Below are positions 9,510 to 16,959 of a stretch of DNA of 64,000 bases, piece after piece. The notes under the pieces were generated by a model. That model ran no database searches. It was not told where the DNA came from and was given only the letters and a program-made list of their open reading frames with translations. This stretch comes from Neobacillus ginsengisoli (GTDB lineage: Bacteria; Bacillota; Bacilli; Bacillales_B; DSM-18226), in NCBI RefSeq assembly GCF_030813055.1, contig NZ_JAUSTW010000006.1, positions 248,001-312,000 of the forward strand, written 5' to 3'. Position 1 is the first letter of the stretch, and each line of letters begins with the position of its first letter. The position numbers and the translations under genes are program-made.

Positions 9510-9890
9510 ATGATGAGATTTAATAAATGGCGCAAAAAACGTCCGTTAGGGGGCGCGATTATTACGATTTTAAGCGGACTCATGATTTCATGGGTACCGT
9601 TAAACCTGTATCTAAGTACGTTCCTCCCGGGGTCGATTGCTATTATCGGATTATTATTTGGAGGAATTATAACCTTGATTGGAATTGTCTCATTATTTTT
9701 CCCGAATGCTTCAAGAATTCTTGGTGTTTTTACTATTTTTCTATCGATTCTGTCCGTTATCGGAGCATTAGGAGGCTTCCTAGTCGGGACACTTTTTGGA
9801 ATCATTGGCGGCGCATTGTTAATGGCATGGCGCCTCGCTCCTGCCAATGTTAATGCAGCACCGCCGGGCGATGCGCAATTAACAGCGTAA
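9510..9890 (+). CDS. DUF6114 small membrane protein
   Basis: A 126-residue protein with four hydrophobic helices. The pattern WRKKRPLGGAIITILSGL, then ALGGFLVGTLFGIIGGALLMAWR resembles DUF6114, which is typically encoded next to DUF6230. The biochemical role is unknown. The ATG at 9510 is favoured over the ATG at 9495 because GGGGAG lies five to eight bases before the ATG pair at 9510/9513. It is the second gene of the operon and 22 bp separate it from the third. It probably forms a membrane complex with its neighbours (inference from gene pairing). Confidence 0.7.
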   Translation: MMRFNKWRKKRPLGGAIITILSGLMISWVPLNLYLSTFLPGSIAIIGLLFGGIITLIGIVSLFFPNASRILGVFTIFLSILSVIGALGGFLVGTLFGIIGGALLMAWRLAPANVNAAPPGDAQLTA

Positions 9891-9912
9891 ACATGCTAAA
9901 GGAGATTAAATC

Positions 9913-11154
9913 ATGTGGTGGAAAAGCAAGCAATTCTTAATTAGCTTATGTTTCCCGCTAATATTACTTACACTTTTATCTATGGGAGGAGTCGCAAAGG
10001 CAGCAAACAGTAATGCGACAAATGGCTTTATCATTCAAGCAGACCGGGTTGTTGGCTCCGGTATGTTTGCTACGATTGTTTTCCAAGAAACATCTGCGGG
10101 AAGTGCCAAAGAGCCAATGCTTCGGATTCAATATAAATCTGCAACCATTTACGGTATGAAATTGACAAAACAAGTGCAATCACCAAGTGGAATGGTAAGT
10201 ATCACCTTAAAAGCACAGGGACCTGTAACAGTAAAAGGTATGACAGTTGATACGACAGCCATTTCATTTAAGGGTGCGTGCCTAATGGCTTCTGAGACTG
10301 TCCCAATGCTTACGATGGAGAATGTGGTGATGGTCGCTCATTATATGGATAATGAGGATAGTGAGATTAAAAAGCTAGTCCTTAATACGGTCTCCGGACA
10401 AGCCGCAGCACAAATGCCGGGGAAAATCCAACTACTCAAGGACCTAAGCCTGCTTCCGGTAAACCAATTGGAAGAAGTAATTGGAAGAATTTCAAGTGGC
10501 CACCTACCGCTTACATGTGAGGATGGGTCAAAAGCAAGCGGGGAGACCGGTGGAATCGGTAAGATAACGGACCCAATAAATAATGTGATTGGTGAGGTAA
10601 CAAATCCCCTTGATCCTATAACAAAAACATTGGACCCGGTGTTAAAGCCGATTGAGCCTGTGTTGAAAACGCTGAACCCGGTATTAAAGCCGATTGAGCC
10701 TGTGTTGAAGCCGCTGGACCCGGTATTAAAGCCGATTGAGCCTGAGTTGAAGCCGCTGGACCCGGTGATAAAGCCGATTGAGCCTGTGTTGAAGCCGCTG
10801 AACCCGGTATTAAAACCGCTGGATCCAATTATAAGCGTTCCTTCCGATAAAGTGAAGCAATCGCTGCAATCACCATGTGTTCAAATTAAAGATGCAAATG
10901 GAGCGATTTCAAAGGAGCTTGCTTTAAGTCTGATTGATGAAGCAGTTACCAAGAAATTAACGTTAACAACCGTTTGCGTGAGTGATACGTCACTTACAAA
11001 TGAACTGCAAAAATGGCAGGATAGTCTGTTAAAATCACTTGGACTTTTAGATATTTTAGGACAGTTACAACCATTGGATGCGATGCAACAGCTTTCCAAA
11101 ATGCGTGATCAAATAGCTCGGCAAAAGGACGGGTCCATTATTTTTAAACCATAG
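9913..11154 (+). CDS. Secreted protein with DUF6230-like N-domain and proline-rich heptad repeats
   Basis: A 413-residue protein. Residues 1-30 form a signal peptide (hydrophobic core ISLCFPLILLTLLS, cleavage likely after GVAKA). Residues ~35-200 are a beta-rich domain resembling the product of the first operon gene. Residues 241-305 are a run of seven-residue units of the form D/N/E-PVLKP-I/L, likely a stiff spacer. The C-terminal ~100 residues contain cysteines in SPCVQIK and TTVCVSD. No sortase motif or membrane anchor is seen. It has a good ribosome binding site (AAAGGAG) and ends the operon. I do not recognise a characterised homologue; a surface or wall-associated role is inferred. Confidence 0.72.
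   Translation: MWWKSKQFLISLCFPLILLTLLSMGGVAKAANSNATNGFIIQADRVVGSGMFATIVFQETSAGSAKEPMLRIQYKSATIYGMKLTKQVQSPSGMVSITLKAQGPVTVKGMTVDTTAISFKGACLMASETVPMLTMENVVMVAHYMDNEDSEIKKLVLNTVSGQAAAQMPGKIQLLKDLSLLPVNQLEEVIGRISSGHLPLTCEDGSKASGETGGIGKITDPINNVIGEVTNPLDPITKTLDPVLKPIEPVLKTLNPVLKPIEPVLKPLDPVLKPIEPELKPLDPVIKPIEPVLKPLNPVLKPLDPIISVPSDKVKQSLQSPCVQIKDANGAISKELALSLIDEAVTKKLTLTTVCVSDTSLTNELQKWQDSLLKSLGLLDILGQLQPLDAMQQLSKMRDQIARQKDGSIIFKP
10633..10827 (+). repeat. In-frame 42-bp tandem repeat (about 4.5 copies)
   Basis: The unit encodes 14 residues (DPVLKPIEPVLKPL), itself two 7-residue half-units. Copies are highly similar at the DNA level (cccggtattaaagccg, attgagcctgtgttga), so recent expansion or slippage is likely. 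Copy number may vary between strains. Confidence 0.9.
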
Positions 11155-11270
11155 AAAAAGTGTAACGGGTTTATTTATAAGGTACAAACATCAAAACACA
11201 AGTTTAAATAACTGATTAATTCGAACGTTTTTTCACTACTCAATTCACGGGACATTCCAAATTAGGATAT

Positions 11271-11420
11271 GGAGGACATTTTCCCTTTTTCCCTCTAAGC
11301 GAGATTTGTCCTTGAAAGCCCATTTGAAGGACATTTTTCCTGTTCACTAAGGGAGATTTGTCCTTGAAAGCCTATTTGAAGGAAATTTTCCCTGTACACT
11401 GAGCGAGTATTGTCCTTAAG
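11271..11420. repeat. Intergenic 52-bp direct repeat (about three copies)
   Basis: GAGATTTGTCCTTGAAAGCC occurs at 11301 and 11353 and in degraded form at 11405: an exact 52-bp period. Between copies lies CATTTGAAGGACATTTTTCC or a variant. No open reading frame covers it. It fills most of the 338-bp gap between the repeat-protein gene and ampS. I have an impression of similar dispersed repeats in other Bacillaceae, which needs a genome search. Confidence 0.85.
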
Positions 11421-11462
11421 CACATTATTTTTCTATTGTTTGTACCTCTGAATTAAACTCGT

Positions 11463-11494
11463 AAAAAGAGAGCAGGGTACCCTGCTCTCTTTTT
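11463..11494. terminator. Bidirectional terminator upstream of ampS end
   Basis: A perfect palindrome: AAAAAGAGAGCAGGG and its reverse complement CCCTGCTCTCTTTTT flanking TA. It has an A-run on one side and a T-run on the other, so it can terminate from both sides. It overlaps the ampS stop codon. Confidence 0.93.
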
Positions 11495-12725
11495 AAAAAG
11501 CCCAACTTCCTTTTCTGAAGACTGGTTCTGTTTTTCCGTCGGCTGTTATGCCATCGATGTCCATTTCGGCTGAGCCGATCATGAAATCAACGTGGGTAAT
11601 GCTCTCGTTAAGCCCATTCTCTTTCAATTCCTCAGAAGCCATTTTCTTTCCGCCTTCAATACAGAAGGCATAAGCACTGCCGATAGCTAAATGGTTTGAA
11701 GCATTTTCATCAAATAAAGTGTTAAAGAAAAGAGTGTTTGATTGGGAAATAGGTGAATTAAACGGTACCAGTGCTACTTCTCCAAGGTAATGAGAGCCTT
11801 CGTCTGTATCCACCAAACGCTTCAGAATTTCTTCGCCTTCTTCCGCTTTCACGCCAACGATTTTTCCGCTTTCAAATGTAATTGAAAAACGGTCAATGAT
11901 ATTGCCGCCGTAGCTAAGCGGCTTTGTGCTCGCTACTGTACCATTCACTCCTGTTTTAAATGGAACGGTAAACACTTCTTCCGTCGGCATATTGGCCATA
12001 AATTCGATCCCGTTCTCATTTACACTGCCCGCACCTACCCAAATATGGTTTTTCGGAAGTTCGATTGTAAGGTCTGTTCCTGGAGCACGGTAGTGAAGCT
12101 TGGCATAGCGTTTTTCATTTAAATAATGAACCTTTTCATGCAGTGTTTCATCATGTTTTTTCCAGGCTTCAACAGGATTTTCAAGGTCTGTACGAGTTGC
12201 TTTAAAAATCGCATCCCATAGTTTGTTTACTTGATTTTCAACTGGTTCATCAGGAAAAACCATTGCTGCCCACGCCGGTGACGGGGCTGCTATAACAGTC
12301 CAACTCACCTTATCAGATTGTATCGCTTTACGGTATTTAGATAATGCTTTCCCGGCGGCTTTTTGGAAGTTGGAGATACGTTCAGGATTCACACCCTTTA
12401 ACAAATCCGGGCTAGCGGAAATGACAGACATGAATGCGGCACCTTGCTCGGCTAGCTCTTCAGTCTCTTTGGCACGCCAAACAGGATATTCTAAAAAGGC
12501 ATCATCGGGAGCCAGATCATACTTTGTTTTCGTGATGGTATCATCATTCCAGTTAACAACAACATTTTGGGCACCCGTTTCGTATCCTTTTTTGACAATC
12601 AGACGGACAAACTCTGCTGCATCTAAGGATGCATTGACGACTAATGTTTGTCCCTTTTGAATATTTACCCCTACCTTAACGGCAAGTTCGGCATATTTTT
12701 CAAGATTTTTTTGAAAATCATTCAT
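11493..12725 (-). CDS. ampS: Aminopeptidase, M29 family (AmpS)
   Basis: A 410-residue metallo-aminopeptidase of the thermophilic M29 family. Recognisable blocks are VVNWNDDTITK, NMPTEEVFTVP (metal-ligand Glu), ITFESGKIVGVKAEEGEE, DEGSHYLGEVALVPFNSPI and ENASNHLAIGSAYAFCIEGG, which carry the conserved metal-binding acidic residues and His. The ATG at 12725 is chosen over 12755 because AAGGAG lies upstream of it; the resulting length equals B. subtilis AmpS. It is a cytoplasmic, single-gene unit. Confidence 0.95.
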   Translation of the reverse strand: MNDFQKNLEKYAELAVKVGVNIQKGQTLVVNASLDAAEFVRLIVKKGYETGAQNVVVNWNDDTITKTKYDLAPDDAFLEYPVWRAKETEELAEQGAAFMSVISASPDLLKGVNPERISNFQKAAGKALSKYRKAIQSDKVSWTVIAAPSPAWAAMVFPDEPVENQVNKLWDAIFKATRTDLENPVEAWKKHDETLHEKVHYLNEKRYAKLHYRAPGTDLTIELPKNHIWVGAGSVNENGIEFMANMPTEEVFTVPFKTGVNGTVASTKPLSYGGNIIDRFSITFESGKIVGVKAEEGEEILKRLVDTDEGSHYLGEVALVPFNSPISQSNTLFFNTLFDENASNHLAIGSAYAFCIEGGKKMASEELKENGLNESITHVDFMIGSAEMDIDGITADGKTEPVFRKGSWAF

Positions 12726-12832
12726 CTCTTTAGTCTCCTTTACCAAAATCTTCATGTTTATTGTAGTCTTTTTGATTGGAAAAAGAAACTTCGAGCCGGG
12801 TCAGGAGGTTTAAGTCCCAATTGAAAAAAGTC

Positions 12833-12866
12833 AAAAAAAAAACAGTAAAGAAATTAATCTTTACTG
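12833..12866 (-). terminator. Intrinsic terminator of a short minus-strand transcript
   Basis: On the minus strand CAGTAAAG, eight bases, CTTTACTG is followed by about ten T residues. It overlaps the stop of the 50-codon reading frame at 12861-13013. Confidence 0.88.
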
Positions 12867-13013
12867 AAGTTTGCTACCGTATACTTTTATATTAAAATAA
12901 ACACCTGCGGAAAATAATACAACAAAAGTAATAATGCCTGACAATGAAGTTGGAGACATAAATTGAGACCAATCCATCCATCCCACCGCCCATTTAATAG
13001 AAATCGTTTTCAT
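12861..13013 (-). CDS. Putative 50-residue small membrane protein (or small RNA)
   Basis: A short frame MKTISIKWAVGWMDWSQF... with one hydrophobic helix (LSGIITFVVLFSAGVYF), ending inside a good terminator. Upstream is a near-consensus promoter whose predicted start point falls on the ATG itself, so the message would be leaderless, and no Shine-Dalgarno site is visible. An internal start (ATG at codon 13) is possible but also has a poor site. The unit could equally be a ~180-nt small RNA. I do not recognise the peptide. Confidence 0.45.
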   Translation of the reverse strand: MKTISIKWAVGWMDWSQFMSPTSLSGIITFVVLFSAGVYFNIKVYGSKLQ

Positions 13014-13017
13014 GTTA

Positions 13018-13046
13018 ATTATAATATTAAAAGAGATAAATGTGAA
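13018..13046 (-). promoter_or_regulatory. SigA-type promoter for the small minus-strand transcript
   Basis: On the minus strand TTCACA, 17-bp spacer, TATAAT. The -10 is perfect and the -35 has five of six matches. Predicted initiation is at about 13011-13012. Confidence 0.7.
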
Positions 13047-13105
13047 TAATTTAGTACAATTTATTGAACTTTTTTGAACTCTATGAAATGTAAGAGGGAC
13101 ACTTT

Positions 13106-14374
13106 TTAGGATCCCTTAGCAGATCGTCTATTAAATGAATAAAACATAATCCAATACGTTCCGGCACTCAACAAAGCAAGTACCGAAAGTACGAAAAACG
13201 TCCAGCCATAACCAAGCGAAACCGTCAACGGAATCGATAACGGTGCAATGGTGCGGCTGATGGTAAACCTCAGGCTGGCTGCTGCAAAATATTGGCCCCT
13301 AATGTGCTCCGGTGCAAGCTTGGAAACAAAGCTTTGCTGGAGCCCGGCTCCCATTAATTCAGCAAAAGTGAAGATAGCCATCGCAATCATAAACCCCCAC
13401 ACCCAGTGTGTTAGACTAAAGAGAATGATTGAAATAGCGTAAACAACAGATGAAAGGACAAATACATTCCGCTCATGAAAATGATCCATCCATTTCGTGA
13501 CCAAAACCGTTAATAGGGCAACAAGGAAGCCGTTCTCGGCAAGGACAATCCCAAATGCTTGGGCTCCGCTGACAGTAAACGACCAATCTCCGAGTGAAAA
13601 AAGGCTTTGATTTTTCACTACATCCTTAATATAAACAGGAATTAATAAATCCAATTGCATAAACGTTTGACCAGCTAAAACTCCTGCGATAATAAACAAC
13701 AAGAAGGTCCTATCTTTAATAATTAGCGAATAATCTCTGAGTTGGTTTTGAATGAAATAATACCATTTTCCATCAAATTCCTTAGTGGTTTTATTTTGAA
13801 ATGGTGCCGTCTCACGAATCCATTTTGCTAAAATGAATCCTAATAACATGCAAACTGCGGCAGCCACAAGTAACATTTGAAAGCGATGCTCAACATAAAA
13901 AATAGCTCCAAGGATGGGGCCAATGACCACAGCTATATTAATAGATGTGTAAAAAATAGCAAAAACACTGCTTCTATTCTTTTCATTGACTAAATCAACG
14001 ACCATTGCCTGGCTTGCAGGCCAATAGATGGATCCAAAAACACCAGCGACCGCGAAAGAAATGAATCCAATCCATGGGGAGTGAAGCCAGGGTGAATTGG
14101 CAATGGCAAACGATAAAAAAGAAAGTCCTTGGCCAATAGATGAGATCACCATCATTCGTTTTCGGCCAAAGCGGTCGGCACAATATCCTCCCATCAGGTT
14201 GGCCAGGACGGAAAAAGCCTGAGAGAAAACTAACAATAATCCGGCTTTATTTTTACCGAACTCATCCGCAAAATAAATGGTTAAGAATGGAAAGAACATC
14301 CAATAGGTAATATTCATCATGGCTTCCCCAACTAAGCGCACCTTTAAATTTGGATCCCAATCCCTAATTTTCAT
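13106..14374 (-). CDS. MFS transporter, multidrug-type
   Basis: A 422-residue major facilitator with 12 predicted helices. The A-motif between TM2 and TM3 is clear (GGYCADRFGRKRMM) and the TM5 motif region reads GPILGAIFYVEHR. It resembles the MDR/LmrP-YttB group of drug:H+ antiporters. The substrate cannot be inferred. The central loop (residues ~190-215) is charged. It is transcribed alone, convergent with nothing close. Confidence 0.85.
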   Translation of the reverse strand: MKIRDWDPNLKVRLVGEAMMNITYWMFFPFLTIYFADEFGKNKAGLLLVFSQAFSVLANLMGGYCADRFGRKRMMVISSIGQGLSFLSFAIANSPWLHSPWIGFISFAVAGVFGSIYWPASQAMVVDLVNEKNRSSVFAIFYTSINIAVVIGPILGAIFYVEHRFQMLLVAAAVCMLLGFILAKWIRETAPFQNKTTKEFDGKWYYFIQNQLRDYSLIIKDRTFLLFIIAGVLAGQTFMQLDLLIPVYIKDVVKNQSLFSLGDWSFTVSGAQAFGIVLAENGFLVALLTVLVTKWMDHFHERNVFVLSSVVYAISIILFSLTHWVWGFMIAMAIFTFAELMGAGLQQSFVSKLAPEHIRGQYFAAASLRFTISRTIAPLSIPLTVSLGYGWTFFVLSVLALLSAGTYWIMFYSFNRRSAKGS

Positions 14375-14441
14375 TGTTATTTCCTCGTTTCTTTATACAT
14401 AGACCATACCATCATACTATCAAAATGGAAGGGCTTTCAAG

Positions 14442-14472
14442 AAAAAAAGTAAGCACATTTTGATGTGCTTAC
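14442..14472 (-). terminator. Intrinsic terminator after topB
   Basis: Minus strand GTAAGCACA, six bases, TGTGCTTAC, then seven T residues, ten bases past the topB stop. Confidence 0.9.
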
Positions 14473-14481
14473 CCTTAACCG

Positions 14482-16572
14482 TTACTCTTGATCCTTTAAT
14501 GCCTGCTTCAACAAATCACCAAAACTTGTGCCAAAATCCTCTTTCTGGGTATATTTTTGAACAAGTTTCCGTTCTTCACGCTTATTCACAGCTTTTTTCT
14601 TTTCTTCTGCTTTTTCTACGACATTACAGGCACGGCATTGGAAGTATAGACCAGCCTTTCCTTCGTGCATTTCCATTTTTTTATGGCACTGAGGGCAGCG
14701 GCGATTGGAAAGCTTTGGATCCTTCCGTTTGCGATAAGAACATTCTAAATTGGAGCAAACAAGAATTTTTCCCTCTTTCGTATTTCTTTCCTTTAAAAAT
14801 GCGCTGCACTCAGGACATTTTGAGCCGGTTAAGTTGTGAGCGCGATAGGATTTGTCACTAGATTTAATTTCGGAAACAAGTTGCTCTGTCTGGCGGCGGA
14901 TTTTTTGTGAAAAGGCCTTTGGATCCGACTTTCCTTTAGAAATTTGCTCTAATTCATGCTCCCACTTTGCGGTTAATTCGGGCGACTTTAACTCATCATT
15001 TACAAGGTCGATTAGCTGTTTGCCCTTCTTAGTAGGGTGGAAGCGGCCGTTTTGCCGTTCTACTACCTCTGTTTCAACCAGTCTCTCAATAATTTCTGCT
15101 CTTGTTGCAGGGGTACCTAGACCGAATTTTTCCATCTGTGCCAAAACATCCGCTTCAGAGTATCTATTTGGCGGCTCTGTCCATTTTTGGTTGAGGCTTA
15201 CGTTCTTGACCGTAAACGTTTGACCATGTGTTAATTTTTGCAGGCCGGTTATTGATTGTTCGGCTTCCTCTTTTCCGAGTACCTTTTTGAAGCCTAAATC
15301 GATTACATTCGTTTCTTTTGCCGTAAAGGTTTCGCCTTCTGTCATAAATGTGGCGTGAATGGTTTCGTATTCATAAGCAGGTAAAAATAAGGCAAGGAAA
15401 CGTCGGGCAATCAGGTCATAAATTTTTCGTTCGTCCGAATCTAAATCACTAAGATTTAGGCGTTGTTCTGTTGGGATAATTGCATGATGGTCGGTTACTT
15501 TTTCATTATTGAAGACGCGTTTTGCCAGCACTTTGCCATTGGTAGCAAGGAGTGGGCGTACTTCTTCCTTATATCCTGATGCCATCCCCTGCAAGCGGTC
15601 GGCCATCGTACTCATCATATCTGTAGTTAAATAGCGGGAATCTGTTCTTGGATAGGTCACCGTTTTGTGTTGCTCATATAATTTTTGCAAAACATTTAAT
15701 GTTTTTTTCGCAGAAAAGCCAAATCGTTTATTGGCATCTCTTTGAAGCTCAGTTAAATCATACGGCAGTGGCTGAGACTCAGATTTTTTCTTTCGGTCAA
15801 CTTTTTCAAGTACTGCCTTTACTCCGGATATTTTCTTTTGGATGCTTTCGGCTTTCGACTTTTCAAACAGACGCTTCTCATTGTCTCGTTCCCAGTCGGT
15901 TGAAAATGGTCCAATATCGGCACGAATCGTCCAATATTCTTTCGGAACAAATTTTTGAATTTGTTGCTCCCGGTCGAGAACCATCGCTAGGGTAGGTGTT
16001 TGCACCCGCCCGGCTGAAAGCGGATCCTTATATTTGGTTGTTAAAGCTCTAGTCACATTCAGTCCAATTAACCAATCAGCCTCGGCCCGGCAAACAGCAG
16101 AATGATAGAGGTCCTCAAATTGTTTTCCAGGCTTTAATTGCTTGAAGCCTTCCTCTATAGCCCGATCGGTTTGGGATGAGATCCATAATCTTTTAAGAGG
16201 TTTGTTCCACTGGATTTTCTCAAGAATCCAGCGGGCAACAAGCTCACCTTCACGGCCTGCATCCGTAGCAATAATACATTCTTGGATCTCTTTCCGTTTT
16301 GCTAAGGCTTCTATCGCCCTAAATTGGTGATTGGTTTGCTTCATCACCTTCAAGCCCATTTTTGGGGGGATGATTGGTAGGTCCTCTAAATTCCAGGTTT
16401 TATATTTCGTGTCATAATGCTCTGGCATTTTTAATTCAATTAAGTGACCAAGTGCCCATGTGACAATATATTGATTACCTTCCATATAGCTTTTGTGTTT
16501 TTGATTACAGCCAAGGACGCGGGCAAGTTCCCGGGCCACACTTGGCTTTTCTGCAAGTACGAGAGATTTCAT
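14482..16572 (-). CDS. topB: DNA topoisomerase III
   Basis: A 696-residue type IA topoisomerase. The Toprim domain begins at the N-terminus (SLVLAEKPSVARELARVLG, later ATDAGREGELVARWI). The catalytic tyrosine lies in TVTYPRTDSRYL, with SAGRVQTPTLAMVLDRE upstream. The C-terminus carries zinc-ribbon cysteines (CPECSAFL, CSNLECSYRKR, CPQCHKK, CRACN). It decatenates and relaxes negatively supercoiled DNA. AGAAAGGAG precedes the ATG. It is slightly shorter than B. subtilis TopB and appears intact. Confidence 0.96.
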   Translation of the reverse strand: MKSLVLAEKPSVARELARVLGCNQKHKSYMEGNQYIVTWALGHLIELKMPEHYDTKYKTWNLEDLPIIPPKMGLKVMKQTNHQFRAIEALAKRKEIQECIIATDAGREGELVARWILEKIQWNKPLKRLWISSQTDRAIEEGFKQLKPGKQFEDLYHSAVCRAEADWLIGLNVTRALTTKYKDPLSAGRVQTPTLAMVLDREQQIQKFVPKEYWTIRADIGPFSTDWERDNEKRLFEKSKAESIQKKISGVKAVLEKVDRKKKSESQPLPYDLTELQRDANKRFGFSAKKTLNVLQKLYEQHKTVTYPRTDSRYLTTDMMSTMADRLQGMASGYKEEVRPLLATNGKVLAKRVFNNEKVTDHHAIIPTEQRLNLSDLDSDERKIYDLIARRFLALFLPAYEYETIHATFMTEGETFTAKETNVIDLGFKKVLGKEEAEQSITGLQKLTHGQTFTVKNVSLNQKWTEPPNRYSEADVLAQMEKFGLGTPATRAEIIERLVETEVVERQNGRFHPTKKGKQLIDLVNDELKSPELTAKWEHELEQISKGKSDPKAFSQKIRRQTEQLVSEIKSSDKSYRAHNLTGSKCPECSAFLKERNTKEGKILVCSNLECSYRKRKDPKLSNRRCPQCHKKMEMHEGKAGLYFQCRACNVVEKAEEKKKAVNKREERKLVQKYTQKEDFGTSFGDLLKQALKDQE

Positions 16573-16680
16573 AGTTACTCCTTTCTATCTAGGCAAAAGC
16601 TCATAATTTACCTTCACTCAGTATAACGGATTTAAACGGATTTTTGTAATTCTAACATCTACTTTGCTTTAGTGAAATAG

Positions 16681-16722
16681 TGAATTAACGTATCGGTTGA
16701 ATAACGTCCTTGCGTTAATTCA
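16681..16722. promoter_or_regulatory. 10-bp inverted repeat between topB and hutH
   Basis: TGAATTAACG and CGTTAATTCA are perfectly complementary and 22 bases apart. They lie about 45-85 bp upstream of the hutH promoter. This may be an operator or loop site; no factor can be named. Confidence 0.45.
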
Positions 16723-16766
16723 TTATTCTGATAAAGTGATATTATACTAAAATTTTGAATATTCCG

Positions 16767-16796
16767 TTGACAAATAGATTTACAAACACATATAAT
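16767..16796 (+). promoter_or_regulatory. SigA-type promoter of hutH
   Basis: Perfect TTGACA, 18-bp spacer, perfect TATAAT. It gives a leader of roughly 155 nucleotides before hutH. Confidence 0.8.
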
Positions 16797-16875
16797 GACA
16801 ATAATTATAGAATATTATGAATGGGATGATTAGGATGAGACATTCAAAAAAAATTCAATATTCAATAATGATTTT

Positions 16876-16930
16876 AAAGAGGCTGGATTCCAAATCTATT
16901 TAGATAAAGGAATCCAGCCTCTTTCTTTAT
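16876..16930 (+). promoter_or_regulatory. Large hairpin in the hutH leader, candidate attenuator
   Basis: AAAGAGGCTGGATTCC and GGAATCCAGCCTCTTT form a 16-bp perfect stem with a 17-base loop, followed by CTTTATTAT. It lies between the promoter and the ribosome binding site. It could terminate the leader unless an antiterminator acts. B. subtilis hut is controlled by HutP antitermination, but no hutP gene or clear NAG triplet array is seen here. Confidence 0.65.
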
Positions 16931-16959
16931 TATACTAAAGTGATAGAGGAGAGATGGAA

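Noticed and set aside
9527..9853. 108-codon frame overlapping the DUF6114 gene in another phase
   Set aside because: No ribosome binding site and no domain; the DUF6114 frame has helices, a start site and a known neighbour.
10616..11420. Tandem repeats considered as a CRISPR array
   Set aside because: The 42-bp units are in-frame coding repeats without unique spacers, and the 52-bp units are contiguous direct repeats. No cas gene is in the window.
16817..16904. 28-codon leader peptide frame (ATGAATGGGATG...) in the hutH leader
   Set aside because: Only one histidine codon and no convincing ribosome binding site, so a histidine-attenuation peptide is not supported.
16876..16950. HutP-binding NAG triplet array in the hutH leader
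   Set aside because: Only scattered TAG/AAG/GAG triplets without regular spacing, and hutP is absent; not enough to call a HutP site.
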